Source: Chitinophaga sp. S165 | GTDB lineage: Bacteria; Bacteroidota; Bacteroidia; Chitinophagales; Chitinophagaceae | DNA length: 64,000 nt | NCBI RefSeq assembly: GCF_003182155.1 | Contig: NZ_QGTG01000002.1 | Location: 1,193,646 to 1,257,645 of the forward strand | Reading direction: 5' to 3' | Shown: positions 19,788 through 28,947 of the stretch, in pieces | Layout: every line of letters begins with the position of its first letter | How positions within the stretch are numbered: position 1 is the first letter of the stretch | Translations under genes and position numbers: made by a program | Notes under the pieces: model-generated | Told to the model about the DNA's origin: nothing | The model's input: only the letters and a program-made list of their open reading frames with translations | The model's database searches: none

Positions 19788-22211
19788 TTAATACTTACAC
19801 AACACCTGTTGCTTCACTTCGAAGCTGCCTTTTAAGCGGATATCTTCAGAAGACGCGCCAACCATTACAGAAAATGAACCGGGTTCTACTACCCATTTCA
19901 TATCCATATTCAGTAATCTCAGATCTTCAGGTAACAGTTCAAAAGTGATATCCTGCTGTTCGCCTGCCTTCAGATGTACACGTTTGAATTTCTTCAATTG
20001 TTTTACGGCTGTAACAACAGAACTTGCATCATCACGGATGTATAACTGTGCCACTTCATCACCTGCTATTTTGCTGGTATTTTTTAATGTGAAAGTAACA
20101 GCTACTTTCAGGTTATTTCCTGAAGCCTGTACATTCGTTTTCAGGTTTTGATAATCGAAAGTGGAATAGCTTAAGCCATAACCGAAGCTGTATAAAGGTT
20201 TCGCATCCATTTCAACATAGTCATGCCTTGATGCATTTTTATAGTTGTAATACACAGGCAATTGTCCTACAGACTTAGGGATGGAAACAGGTAAACGTCC
20301 GGCAGGGTTATAGTCTCCGAAGAGTACATCAGCGACAGCGTTACCACCTTCCTGACCGGGATACCAGGCATTCACAATAGCAGGTACATGTTGTGCAGCC
20401 CAGTTGATATTAAGCGGACGGCCTTCGATCAGTACCAGTACAACCGGTTTGCCGGTAGCAACGATGCGCTCAAGTAAACGGGATTGTAAACCCATAAGGT
20501 CAAGACTTACCCTGTCATATCCTTCCCCGCTTTCCATATCGCTGACTGCTACTTCTCCTGATTTAACTTCAGCAGCACCAGTGCTCTGATAAGAGGTTTC
20601 GAAGTCACGCGCACTGGAACCACCCAATACTATTACAACTGCATCTGCCTGTTGTGCAGCAGCAACTGCTTCGTTGATCGTAGCATGAGCAGTATCGCGG
20701 ATAGCACATCCTTTAACATAAGTCACCTTTGTATCGGCAGATACTTTTGCCTTGATACCTTCCAGTACGGTCACTATCTTTTCATCCGGCTGAGGAGCGG
20801 TATAGTCACCCAGCTGATTGTAGATATTATTAGCATTGGGGCCGATCACTGCCAGGTTCTTAATGGTCTTATTCAAAGGGAGTAATCCGTTTTCATTCTT
20901 CATCAGTACGATGGACTCAGCAGCTACACGTTTTGATAACGCTTTGTTAGCATCGTTACCTACTGACTTTTCTGCTATTGCTGCATCTACATAAGGATGC
21001 TCGAACAAGCCCATCGCAAATTTCAGTCTGAGTACATGTGCCACGGCCGTATCGACGGTAGCCATTGTTACACGCTTATTATTAATAGCTTTGATCAATG
21101 CATCACCATAGGCTTCACCACCAAGATCCGCATCCAGCCCCGCATTTATGGACAGTGCCGCCGCTTCTTCTATTGTAGCAGCTACATGGTGATTGGAACG
21201 TACGCCTGGAATGCCACCCAGGTCAGAAACTGTGAAGCCTCTGAAGCCCCATTGTTTTACCAGCACGTCTTTCAACAGGAAGCTGTTGGAGCTGCATGGC
21301 ACACCGTCAATGGAATTGTAAGACGCCATGATCGATAATGCGCCCGCTTTGATGGCGGCCTGGAAAGGCGGGAGATAAGATGAATACAGATCGCGCAGAC
21401 CAGTCAATGCAATACCACCATTATGTCCACCTTCAGGAGAACCATAAGCAGTAAAGTGTTTCAGTGTGGAGATCACATTAGCGCCGGTATTGATGTTGCT
21501 GCCCTGAAAGCCTTTTACCATAGAGATGCCCATCTGGCTGATGAGGTAAGGATCTTCTCCATAGGTTTCCTCCAGCCTGGACCAACGTGGCTCACGCACG
21601 AGGTCTAGTACCGGACCATAGCCAATGTGTGCGCCCTGTAAACGTGCTTCTTTCGCGATCGCAGCTGCCATTTCCTGTATCAGCGCCGGGTTCCAGGTGC
21701 TGGCCTGACCGATGGACGTAGAGAAGACAGTAGTGCCGATAGCCATATGTCCGTGGGGACATTCTTCGGCCAGCAATAACGGAATACCCAGGCGGGTATT
21801 TTCCATCATATATTTCTGCAGGGCATTGGTCGCCTTTGCAGACAGCTTTGGCGTCAAACCGGTCTTCAGTGTCTTTTTAGTCCACGGATCGGCTCTTAGA
21901 GTAGCCCAGAAGCTACCAATGTACCGTTTGGCGATCACGGTCTTAAAGGCTTCGCTAACGCCTACAGAATCACCATTCTTTTCATACATATCCCATCCCA
22001 GCAGGGTACATAATTGCCCTACTTTTTCTTCCAGCGTCATTCTCTTCAGCAGGTCTTTTACCCTGGCGTCGACCGGTGCTGATGGGTTTTTGTAAACAAT
22101 AGCGGTAGTACTTCCTTTTTTGACCTGCCCCAGGGCTTGTGAGCCTAACCCGAGTACTGCTATGAAAAGCATCAGATAACTCGGGTTAAAGGCGTTTTTT
22201 TTCGTTCTCAT
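19788..22211 (-). CDS. Glycoside hydrolase family 3 (beta-glucosidase/beta-xylosidase type)
   Basis: 807 residues with an N-terminal signal peptide (YLMLFIAVLGLGSQALGQ). The GH3 N-terminal domain starts at LLKRMTLEEKVGQL. The nucleophile region is FTVSDLGGIPG, with the Asp expected to attack the anomeric carbon, and KHFTAYG is the conserved substrate-binding Lys-His. The alpha/beta sandwich (VIGPNANN) and a C-terminal FN3-like domain (GDEVAQLYIRD) complete the classic three-domain GH3. It removes terminal beta-linked glucose or xylose from oligosaccharides in the periplasm. It is monocistronic with a long, structured upstream region that may hold operators. Confidence 0.93.
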   Translation of the reverse strand: MRTKKNAFNPSYLMLFIAVLGLGSQALGQVKKGSTTAIVYKNPSAPVDARVKDLLKRMTLEEKVGQLCTLLGWDMYEKNGDSVGVSEAFKTVIAKRYIGSFWATLRADPWTKKTLKTGLTPKLSAKATNALQKYMMENTRLGIPLLLAEECPHGHMAIGTTVFSTSIGQASTWNPALIQEMAAAIAKEARLQGAHIGYGPVLDLVREPRWSRLEETYGEDPYLISQMGISMVKGFQGSNINTGANVISTLKHFTAYGSPEGGHNGGIALTGLRDLYSSYLPPFQAAIKAGALSIMASYNSIDGVPCSSNSFLLKDVLVKQWGFRGFTVSDLGGIPGVRSNHHVAATIEEAAALSINAGLDADLGGEAYGDALIKAINNKRVTMATVDTAVAHVLRLKFAMGLFEHPYVDAAIAEKSVGNDANKALSKRVAAESIVLMKNENGLLPLNKTIKNLAVIGPNANNIYNQLGDYTAPQPDEKIVTVLEGIKAKVSADTKVTYVKGCAIRDTAHATINEAVAAAQQADAVVIVLGGSSARDFETSYQSTGAAEVKSGEVAVSDMESGEGYDRVSLDLMGLQSRLLERIVATGKPVVLVLIEGRPLNINWAAQHVPAIVNAWYPGQEGGNAVADVLFGDYNPAGRLPVSIPKSVGQLPVYYNYKNASRHDYVEMDAKPLYSFGYGLSYSTFDYQNLKTNVQASGNNLKVAVTFTLKNTSKIAGDEVAQLYIRDDASSVVTAVKQLKKFKRVHLKAGEQQDITFELLPEDLRLLNMDMKWVVEPGSFSVMVGASSEDIRLKGSFEVKQQVLCKY

Positions 22212-22353
22212 TGGACCTGTTGATAAGATTCTATTATGTTAAGGTAATTGACAATCATCCGTTTATTAACGTCTCTCAGTAAAAATAAGCAAGTAAGGGG
22301 AGGAATTTTACAAGAATTTTGAACGGTATGGTCTGCGGTGATTAGAAGGCTTA

Positions 22354-22410
22354 TTCGCCGCACATTATGCGGTGAATAACAGTGATATTCACCGCATGAC
22401 TTGCGGCGAA
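22354..22410. promoter_or_regulatory. 57-nt palindrome with two CCGCA-N5-TGCGG sites
   Basis: Arms 22354-22381 and 22383-22410 match at 24 of 28 positions around a single central G. Each arm also contains its own CCGCA-N5-TGCGG palindrome (22358-22372 and 22393-22407, 35 bp apart). Another TGCGGTGA half-site lies at 22334. It is about 145-200 bp upstream of the GH3 start, so it is a candidate operator for that gene. Confidence 0.55.
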
Positions 22411-22413
22411 AGA

Positions 22414-22890
22414 GGATCAAGTTGAAAACCTGGGGGATATGTATGATAAAACATTAAAAATGAAGGAGTAACACTATAAGTCAGCTGCATGAGGATATTG
22501 TCTTTAACAATGGCCATAAAAGGTTTTTGAGGTTATACAATTACAAGCTTCTCGTCTTGCTTCTCTAAGGCACATATAACTATATTAAAATGGCTCCAAA
22601 AGGATACTTAAAGGTCACTTCAATATCGATTTGATATATAAATGCCCTTTTAGTGTCCTTTTGGTGCCATTTTGGCAAGCCGATATAAGCGTTATCTAAA
22701 GCCGACAGATAGCCTATCAGGACGTAGCGGAAGGATTAACGATACCTGTATAGTGTGGTTTATTTTATGCGGGGGGTGATTTTCCGAATTGCCAGCATTC
22801 GGATCATGGATGCAGGGCAAGGTATATAGCATTTTTCTTGTTTAGACGTTCTGAAATTTATGCCTGGCCCCCAGGTTTTCAATTTGATCC
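22414..22890. repeat. MITE-like 477-bp segment with 23-bp terminal inverted repeats
   Basis: The left end, 22414-22436, and the right end, 22868-22890, are inverted copies matching at 22 of 23 positions (GGATCAA...CCTGGGGG). No open frame of note lies inside. GAAAGA is present near both outer borders but not in register for a clean target duplication. This and the adjacent sites account for most of the 760-bp non-coding gap 22212-22972. Confidence 0.55.
22587..22673. repeat. 87-nt imperfect palindrome with ATATCGAT core
   Basis: Arms beginning AAAATGGC(T/A)CCAAAAGGA match at about 27 of 31 positions. The centre (22623-22637) reads ATATCGATTTGATAT. It sits inside the segment bounded by the 23-bp inverted repeats. 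Confidence 0.7.
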
Positions 22891-22909
22891 GAGAAAGAAT
22901 GTCCTTGTC

Positions 22910-22949
22910 AAAACGAGAAAGGGCCGCCCTGAACGGACAGCCCTTCGTT
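22910..22949 (-). terminator. Terminator of the SPFH gene
   Basis: On the minus strand AACGAAGGGC pairs with GCCCTTTCTCGTT and is followed by TTTT. It is about 25 bp past the SPFH protein stop. Confidence 0.75.
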
Positions 22950-22972
22950 ATATGTAGAAATGGATGAAAGGG

Positions 22973-24889
22973 TTATTGATTTTCTACTTTAGGTATTTCC
23001 TGTTTGTTGCCCAGCTGCTCCAGCAATTTCAGTCCCAGCAAACCGCCGATAGGGCCATTGGTACTGTCTCCACCGCTGATAAGGATGTCAGGCATGATCT
23101 TCACCTGCTGTGCACCGATGGACTCCATCACTTTCAATTGGGTAAAGTTGTTACCACCCATCGCTTCTACCGCCAGTTTGTAAGATTCCGCGCTGGACTT
23201 ACCAATAGCAAGGATCTTTTCCGCTTCCGCATTACCGGTAAGAGAGATCTTTTCAGCATCGGCTTTTGCGATCAGTTCAGTTCTTTCAGCTTCCGCTTTC
23301 GCCAGTACACGTACTTTCTCCGCTTCACCGCTCGCCATTAGCTTCATTCTGTCAGCTTCCGCGTTGGCTTGCAGACGCACACTGTTCGCGTCACCAGTAG
23401 CTTTCTTAACCGCAGCGTCCGCGATCCTTTCGGCGATGAGTACACCCTGGTCTGCCTTTACGATCTCTTTCTGGATCTCAGCGATCGCGGTTTCTTTTTC
23501 CAGGGCCTGTCTTGTTTCCTGTGCACGCATCTGCGTATCGTAAGTCACTTTCTGTTCTTCCGCTATCTTACGGTCTGTCAGTGTTTTCATCAGGCTTTCA
23601 GGCGGTACGATGTCACCTATCAGGGTATCCACACCGAATACGTTGTATTGTTCCAGTACCCGGCCGATATGCAACTTGGCAGACTCCTGTCTTTCCTTAC
23701 GGCTCTTCAGGAAGTCGATCACTTCTGCATCTTGTGCGGAGTTACGGAAATAGTTACCGATGGTAGGTTCCAGTACCTGTGTAACCAGGTTGCCCATGTT
23801 ACCGAAACGGGCAATCACCTTAGGCGCTTCGGTAGACGGGATATGAATGATCTGCGCTACGTCCAGGTTGAATGTAAAACCGTCCTTACTACGCACTGTA
23901 ATTGTAGACAGGTTTTTGTCCAGCTGGTGAGTTTCACTCCGTGCAGATGCCCAGTTTAGTACCAGGTTAGTAGTTGGCACATACTCCACTTTCATGATGT
24001 ACGGGTTGATCGGATACTTACCAGGTCCCAGTGGTTCTGCCCACACACCTTTTTGGTGTTTGGATACGATGTTACCGTGTTTAAATTCTGCACCGCTCAC
24101 ATCTACTCCATCGTTACCTACGTAGGAGATCACAACACCCACATGGCTGATAGGGATCTCGGTCATCTGGCGCATTTCCACCTTAACGAACCACGGGTTC
24201 AGGAAGTACGAACCTGACAGGATCACTTGTTCCTGCAAACCTTTATAACCGCCGCTGTTAAGGAATGCGTCAGCATCCTGGAAGTTATTGTGGTTCTGAA
24301 TGATCTTACCCGCGATTTGGCCGGTTTCAATAGCCTGACCTTCCAGTGTGGTAACGATACCTACGGCATTATCAGGTACGCTGGTCATATCAGTGATCTC
24401 TATCTCAAAGAGGAAGGTATTGACACGATAAGAACCAGGCGTCATGATAGCGGTTTGGCGTCCTTTCTGGCCGCCGTTCCTGAGAAATGCTTCAGCGTTC
24501 TGATACGCATCGCAATCTACACGACGGGCCATAATAGTACCTGCTTTCAGCTCGGTACCGTCTTTTGCCAGAACGAGACCGATCTTACCGGTAGGGATGA
24601 TGGTGAAGGACTGGAAGGTCACTTCATACTGCCAGAACCATTTCCCGAAATAAACACCGGGAGCAAGTGTCTGCGCCTGGAAACCCGCTTCGCCATCAGT
24701 GGCGATGATACGGCCTTCCGGCAGTTCCTGTTTACCAACCAGGACGAATTTCTTGGTAACAAGACCAATTTTGTCTTCCGGTACAATAACAAGACCGAAG
24801 AAGACACGAAGAATAAACTTGTAAAGTACAAGGCATAGTACGGGTAGGCCGATAATGATCAGCCACCTGATTACTTCAGATGATTGCAT
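22973..24889 (-). CDS. Flotillin-like SPFH/band 7 membrane protein
   Basis: 638 residues. One N-terminal transmembrane segment (about residues 9-32, WLIIIGLPVLCLVLYKF) is followed by repeated beta modules (VPEDKIGLV, IPTGKIGLV, VPDNAVGIV, IPISHVGVV) and a SPFH core (about 300-420). A long Ala/Glu-rich coiled coil with near-repeats AEAEKVRVLAKAEAE and KADAEKISL follows, then a Gly-rich tail. The family forms large ring or cage oligomers on membranes and organises membrane domains. It is longer than typical flotillins because of the four repeated N-terminal beta modules. It is monocistronic. Confidence 0.88.
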   Translation of the reverse strand: MQSSEVIRWLIIIGLPVLCLVLYKFILRVFFGLVIVPEDKIGLVTKKFVLVGKQELPEGRIIATDGEAGFQAQTLAPGVYFGKWFWQYEVTFQSFTIIPTGKIGLVLAKDGTELKAGTIMARRVDCDAYQNAEAFLRNGGQKGRQTAIMTPGSYRVNTFLFEIEITDMTSVPDNAVGIVTTLEGQAIETGQIAGKIIQNHNNFQDADAFLNSGGYKGLQEQVILSGSYFLNPWFVKVEMRQMTEIPISHVGVVISYVGNDGVDVSGAEFKHGNIVSKHQKGVWAEPLGPGKYPINPYIMKVEYVPTTNLVLNWASARSETHQLDKNLSTITVRSKDGFTFNLDVAQIIHIPSTEAPKVIARFGNMGNLVTQVLEPTIGNYFRNSAQDAEVIDFLKSRKERQESAKLHIGRVLEQYNVFGVDTLIGDIVPPESLMKTLTDRKIAEEQKVTYDTQMRAQETRQALEKETAIAEIQKEIVKADQGVLIAERIADAAVKKATGDANSVRLQANAEADRMKLMASGEAEKVRVLAKAEAERTELIAKADAEKISLTGNAEAEKILAIGKSSAESYKLAVEAMGGNNFTQLKVMESIGAQQVKIMPDILISGGDSTNGPIGGLLGLKLLEQLGNKQEIPKVENQ

Positions 24890-25493
24890 AATTGTGCTGT
24901 GGTTTATAGTGATATATAAAATAGGATGCTAAGTATGCGCACATATGCGTATGCGCGAATAATTGTACGGACCCGTACAAAAGTGCATAGCGTTGCGTTT
25001 ACAGTTGTAGCTGTAATAAAAAGCATTTGCTGACAGGAAGCCTGTTAAAACTTTCCGTCGTTCGTATAACTAAATTCCGGGGGGAGAAGTGTTAAGAATG
25101 GTGAAGTGTAAAAAGTGCCAGTCAGCACATATAAAGGGATCAGTGTCCATTGTAAATTGATTACCACACAAAGGTTATAACAATTTTCTGAATTGCAAAA
25201 AAGTTTCGCGGAAATGATGATAAATTATAGTGCAAAAACATATCATTGTATATTGATATTCATCATGTTGGATGATGTGAATAAGTATTTGTGGAATTTA
25301 CAGGGACGGTACCGCTAATGACTACTCAATGCGGCTACGTCGAGACATTCAGTATAGCTGTCTGCGTATATTTCATGTCTGCGTTTTTCGCTTTCAGCAC
25401 TTTAAGATAAGGGGCCTGTATGAATCTGTTTTACGATAGTTATCATAATGGCAAAACTTTCTGCTGATAGCTTTTAACAAAATAATATAACGG
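24890..25493. other. 604-bp intergenic region
   Basis: This holds the upstream region of the SPFH gene, including the palindrome at 24963-24980. I see no coding sequence, RNA gene or other repeat in the rest. Confidence 0.5.
24963..24980. promoter_or_regulatory. Perfect palindrome upstream of SPFH gene
   Basis: TTGTACGG-AC-CCGTACAA is an 8-bp perfect inverted repeat about 75-90 bp upstream of the SPFH start codon. Its size and position fit a dimeric repressor site. Confidence 0.45.
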
Positions 25494-25883
25494 TTATGCA
25501 GGTTGTATCAGGTCCCACATATTGCCGTACAGATCTTTAAAAACAGCTACTGTTCCGTAAGGTTGCTGAACCGGCTGCCTTACAATAATGACCTCTTTAT
25601 CCAGCAGGTTTTGAAAGTCCCGCTCAAAGTTATCCGTATAAAGGAACAGGAAAACCCTGCCTCCCGTTTGGTTACCTACCCTGCTTTTCTGCTCTTCGTC
25701 TGTGGCCTGTGCCAGTAAAAGACGGGTTTCCGTGGAGCCCGGAGGCGCTACCAATACCCATCTTTTCCCCTCGCCCAGGGGCGTATCTTCTACGAGCGTG
25801 AATTGGAGTTTATCCGTGTAGAAACGGATAGCATCGTCGTAGTTGTCAACGATGAGCGCAATATGGGCTATCTTTTGTTTCAT
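25494..25883 (-). CDS. VOC superfamily (glyoxalase-like) protein
   Basis: 129 residues, the usual size for a one-module vicinal oxygen chelate protein. The beta-alpha-beta pattern is clear: IAHIALIVDNYDDAIRFYTDKL at the start and YGTVAVFKDLYGNMWDLIQP at the end. His in the first strand and the late Glu-equivalent region are the usual metal positions. Family activities include glyoxalase, antibiotic binding and dioxygenation; none can be chosen here. It is divergent from the multiheme cytochrome gene. Confidence 0.85.
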   Translation of the reverse strand: MKQKIAHIALIVDNYDDAIRFYTDKLQFTLVEDTPLGEGKRWVLVAPPGSTETRLLLAQATDEEQKSRVGNQTGGRVFLFLYTDNFERDFQNLLDKEVIIVRQPVQQPYGTVAVFKDLYGNMWDLIQPA

Positions 25884-25921
25884 ACTATAAATATATATCT
25901 TAGGTACTTTATTCCAACGTT

Positions 25922-27142
25922 ATGAACAAACGCCTGCTATCTGTGTCTCTGCTGATCGTTTCCTGTATCATCATCTTTTCCCAATGTATCAGTAAGCGGA
26001 AGGAAGATCTCAGGGGGGCACAATTTGCGGGTTCGGCCGCCTGTGTTAGTTGTCATAAGAGCATCTACGATAACTATGTTGCAACCGGACACTATAATAC
26101 TTCCAGCCTGGCATCGCAATCAACGGTCAGGGGGAGCTTTGCCGGCCCTGATAATATTTTCTCTTACAGCAACGGAACTAAGGTAATAATGGAAGCGCGG
26201 GATAGCGGCCTTTATCAGGCGGCTTATACTGACAGCGCCCTGCAGCAGATACATCGTTTTGATATTGCTATCGGGTCCGGGAGGAAAGCGCAGACATTTC
26301 TATCCTGGCGGGATGGGAAGTATTTCCAGCTGCCCCTGTCCTATTTTATATCTGCACATTGCTGGGCTAATAGCCCGGGTTTCCCGCCGTCCTATCCGAA
26401 ATATGACAGGATGATACCCAGTACCTGCTTTGGTTGCCATAGTTCTGCCGTAGGTACTAAAAGTGTAGGTATTGAAGGGACGAGACTATCTGAGGAATTC
26501 GAGAAGAACCAGTTGGTATATGGTATTGATTGTGAGAGGTGTCATGGACCGGCGGCGGAACATGTTGCATTCCACCAGGACCATCCGCAGGAAAAGAACG
26601 GAATGCATATCACGAAGATCGGCGGACTTAAAAACCAGCAGAAACTGGATATGTGCGCGCTTTGCCATTCGGGATTAGGTACACCGCAAAGACCGGCTTT
26701 TCAATTTAAACCGGGAGATGCTTTATCTGATTATTTCTTTCCTGACTTTACCCGTCCTGAGAAAGCAACGGAAATTGACGTACATGGAAAGCAGTTCCAG
26801 TTATTTACAGCCAGTAAGTGTTTTATAAAGAGTGCGAATGTCATGAACTGTTCATCCTGTCATAGTCCGCATAACAATGAGAGGGACCAGCTTACCGCTT
26901 TTTCCAGACGTTGTATGAGCTGTCATAAAACGGAAAGCCATAACTTTTGTAAAATGACCTCGCTGCCGGCAGCCACACTTTCAGAGAATTGTATAGATTG
27001 CCATATGCCGGCATTGCCATCGAAGAACATCACAATGCTGACCAATGGACAGGCCAGCCCAACACCGGATTCCATCCGTACACACCTGATCACTATTTAT
27101 AAGGAAGAAACAAAGAAGTTCCTGGCAAAACTTACAAAGTAG
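25922..27142 (+). CDS. Seven-heme cytochrome c lipoprotein (c554-like)
   Basis: 406 residues. The lipoprotein signal ends in FSQC. Seven CxxCH heme-attachment motifs are visible: CVSCH, CFGCH, CERCH, CALCH, CSSCH, CMSCH and CIDCH. Spacing and the CHGPAAEH segment fit the cytochrome c554/NrfB-like multiheme family that carries electrons in the periplasm. It is convergent with a Crp/Fnr regulator; their 3' ends overlap by 11 bp. Partners such as a reductase are not in the window, so the donor and acceptor are unknown. Confidence 0.9.
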   Translation: MNKRLLSVSLLIVSCIIIFSQCISKRKEDLRGAQFAGSAACVSCHKSIYDNYVATGHYNTSSLASQSTVRGSFAGPDNIFSYSNGTKVIMEARDSGLYQAAYTDSALQQIHRFDIAIGSGRKAQTFLSWRDGKYFQLPLSYFISAHCWANSPGFPPSYPKYDRMIPSTCFGCHSSAVGTKSVGIEGTRLSEEFEKNQLVYGIDCERCHGPAAEHVAFHQDHPQEKNGMHITKIGGLKNQQKLDMCALCHSGLGTPQRPAFQFKPGDALSDYFFPDFTRPEKATEIDVHGKQFQLFTASKCFIKSANVMNCSSCHSPHNNERDQLTAFSRRCMSCHKTESHNFCKMTSLPAATLSENCIDCHMPALPSKNITMLTNGQASPTPDSIRTHLITIYKEETKKFLAKLTK

Positions 27143-27707
27143 TATTACCGTCTTCTTTTAATAATCTGTTGAGACTTCTGACGGAAATGCCGAGGTATTC
27201 TGAAAGGTCCTGTTTAGTGAAAGTGATCTGTTGTGATTCAAGGGTTGCCAGAAGCTGCGGTAGTATTTCTGATAATGTATATAACTGTTGCCTGGCGGCT
27301 TTCTCGGATATCCGGGCCAGCCGGGTAGCCATCAGTTCCAGCACAACGGCGCTGAAGGCGGGCAACGTTTTAAAAAAGTGATGAAACTGTATACCGCTGA
27401 TGACATAGACAGTCACTGGTGTAATAGCTTCTATCGTACATGTTGCTTTGGTATGCCTGATGGCTTCAACTTCTCCGACCAACTCACCCTCTCCCAGGAA
27501 ATCAAGGATGTAATCTTTCTCATTATTTTCTGTAATGAGGCACTTTGTTACACCGGACCTGATGATATACACACTCTGTAGCGTCTGGCCCTGTGCTATT
27601 AGCCGCTGTCTGGGCTGAAGGTCCCGCAAGGTGATGGCACTGCTGGTGCTGTCATTGCTGGTCAGTTCCTCCATTAAATTCCTCAGCTGCAGATTTGTTT
27701 TGATCAT
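27132..27707 (-). CDS. Crp/Fnr family transcriptional regulator
   Basis: 191 residues from the ATG at 27707; an upstream in-frame start (27767) would add 20 residues unlike the family. An N-terminal cyclic-nucleotide-binding-type beta-roll (LIAQGQTLQSVYIIRSGVTK, DFLGEGELVGEVEAI) is followed by a C-terminal winged helix (FTKQDLSEYLGISVRSLNRLLKE). No N-terminal Cys cluster for an Fe-S centre is visible, so it is not a classic Fnr. It is divergent from an epimerase-like gene, with a palindrome in the shared promoter region, and is probably the regulator of that gene and itself. Confidence 0.88.
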   Translation of the reverse strand: MIKTNLQLRNLMEELTSNDSTSSAITLRDLQPRQRLIAQGQTLQSVYIIRSGVTKCLITENNEKDYILDFLGEGELVGEVEAIRHTKATCTIEAITPVTVYVISGIQFHHFFKTLPAFSAVVLELMATRLARISEKAARQQLYTLSEILPQLLATLESQQITFTKQDLSEYLGISVRSLNRLLKEDGNTTL

Positions 27708-27718
27708 ACCTGTAAATA

Positions 27719-27730
27719 GGACAAATGTCC
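27719..27730. promoter_or_regulatory. Candidate Crp-family operator
   Basis: GGACAAATGTCC is a perfect 12-bp palindrome in the 80-bp gap between the divergent Crp/Fnr and SDR genes. Confidence 0.5.
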
Positions 27731-27787
27731 CGAAATTTGAATTAACTCCCGTTAATTTTGGTCTCAACCTTAAGATAATACTAACAT

Positions 27788-28768
27788 ATGAAAGTTTTAG
27801 TTACCGGAAGCGCCGGACATCTTGGTGAAGGATTAGCCCGTACGCTAAAAGCCCAGCGTTATGAAGTGATAGGTGTTGATATGCTTGTTTCTCCATTTAC
27901 AACACATGTAGGTTCCATCACAGACAGGGATTTTGTGAAAAGTTGTCTTGATGGTGTGAAGATCGTCTTTCATACCGCCACTTTACACAAGCCGCATGTC
28001 GCTACACATAGCATGCAGGAGTTTATTGATACCAACATCACTGGTACCCTGAACCTGTTGCAGGAATCTGTTGCAGCGGGTATTGAGGCATTTATATTCA
28101 CAAGTACCACCAGTGTTTTCGGCGATGCACTGGAACCAGCTGCCGGCTCGCCTGCTGCATGGATCACGGAAGATGTGACACCTGTGCCGAAGAATATCTA
28201 TGGTGTTACAAAAGCTGCCGCGGAAGATCTGTGTCAGTTGTTTTACAGGAACCATGGATTAAGTTGTATCGTACTGCGCACTTCCCGCTTCTTTCCTGAA
28301 GAGGATGACAACCGTTCTGTAAGGAATGCCTATGCAGATGATAATCTGAAAGCAAATGAGTTCCTGTTCCGCCGGGTGGAACTAGAAGATGCGGTCAATG
28401 CACATATCCTGGCAGCAAAACGTGCGAAGGCAATTGGTTTCAGTAAATACATCATCAGTGCCACTACGCCTTTTGTTCGGGGGCATGCCACCTATCTGCG
28501 GACGAATGCCGTATGGGTAGTACAGGGCCTGATTCCAGGTTATATACAGGAATATGAGCGTCGTGGCTGGAAGATGTTCCATGGCATAGACAGGGTGTAT
28601 GTGAATGAAAAAGCCAGGAAGGAACTGGGTTGGGAACCTGTATATGATTTCCGGCATGTTATTGAGCGCCTGAAAGCGGGAGAAGATGTACAGAGCCCGC
28701 TGGCAAAGATGGTCGGCGCCAAAGGCTATCATATTGAGACTTTTGAAGACGGACCTTATCCGGTATAA
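27788..28768 (+). CDS. NAD-dependent epimerase/dehydratase (extended SDR)
   Basis: 326 residues. The N-terminal Rossmann motif is VTGSAGHLGEGLA, and the catalytic Ser/Thr-Tyr-Lys appears as FTSTTSVFG and YGVTKAAAEDL. It belongs with the nucleotide-sugar epimerase and related dehydratases; substrate is not evident. It is transcribed divergently from the Crp/Fnr gene, which suggests it is a target of that regulator. Confidence 0.88.
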   Translation: MKVLVTGSAGHLGEGLARTLKAQRYEVIGVDMLVSPFTTHVGSITDRDFVKSCLDGVKIVFHTATLHKPHVATHSMQEFIDTNITGTLNLLQESVAAGIEAFIFTSTTSVFGDALEPAAGSPAAWITEDVTPVPKNIYGVTKAAAEDLCQLFYRNHGLSCIVLRTSRFFPEEDDNRSVRNAYADDNLKANEFLFRRVELEDAVNAHILAAKRAKAIGFSKYIISATTPFVRGHATYLRTNAVWVVQGLIPGYIQEYERRGWKMFHGIDRVYVNEKARKELGWEPVYDFRHVIERLKAGEDVQSPLAKMVGAKGYHIETFEDGPYPV

Positions 28769-28772
28769 AAAA

Positions 28773-28803
28773 GGAGACAATGGCAATGAAGCCTATTGTC
28801 TCC
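28773..28803. terminator. Hairpin after the SDR gene (weak terminator)
   Basis: GGAGACAAT...ATTGTCTCC forms a strong stem 4 bp after the stop. The T run is on the minus strand only, so termination on the plus strand is uncertain. Confidence 0.45.
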
Positions 28804-28947
28804 CAGGCTTAGAATGGCGTGAAAACTAATACAAAGAAAACACACTATACAAGGCCAAAATTGTAAAAAAGCGAACTACTTAGTCATCGGCGGGTATAAA
28901 AACGGCCATCCTATTTTATTATATTGGCTAGATAAAATAGTTAGCCT

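Noticed and set aside
22208..22420. Short minus-strand frame across the GCGG palindrome
   Set aside because: It spans the palindrome and GH3 start, has no homology that I recognise and no consistent coding character.
23369..23959. 196-codon frame opposite the SPFH gene
   Set aside because: Antisense to an intact SPFH coding region with a strong coiled-coil repeat; treated as a shadow.
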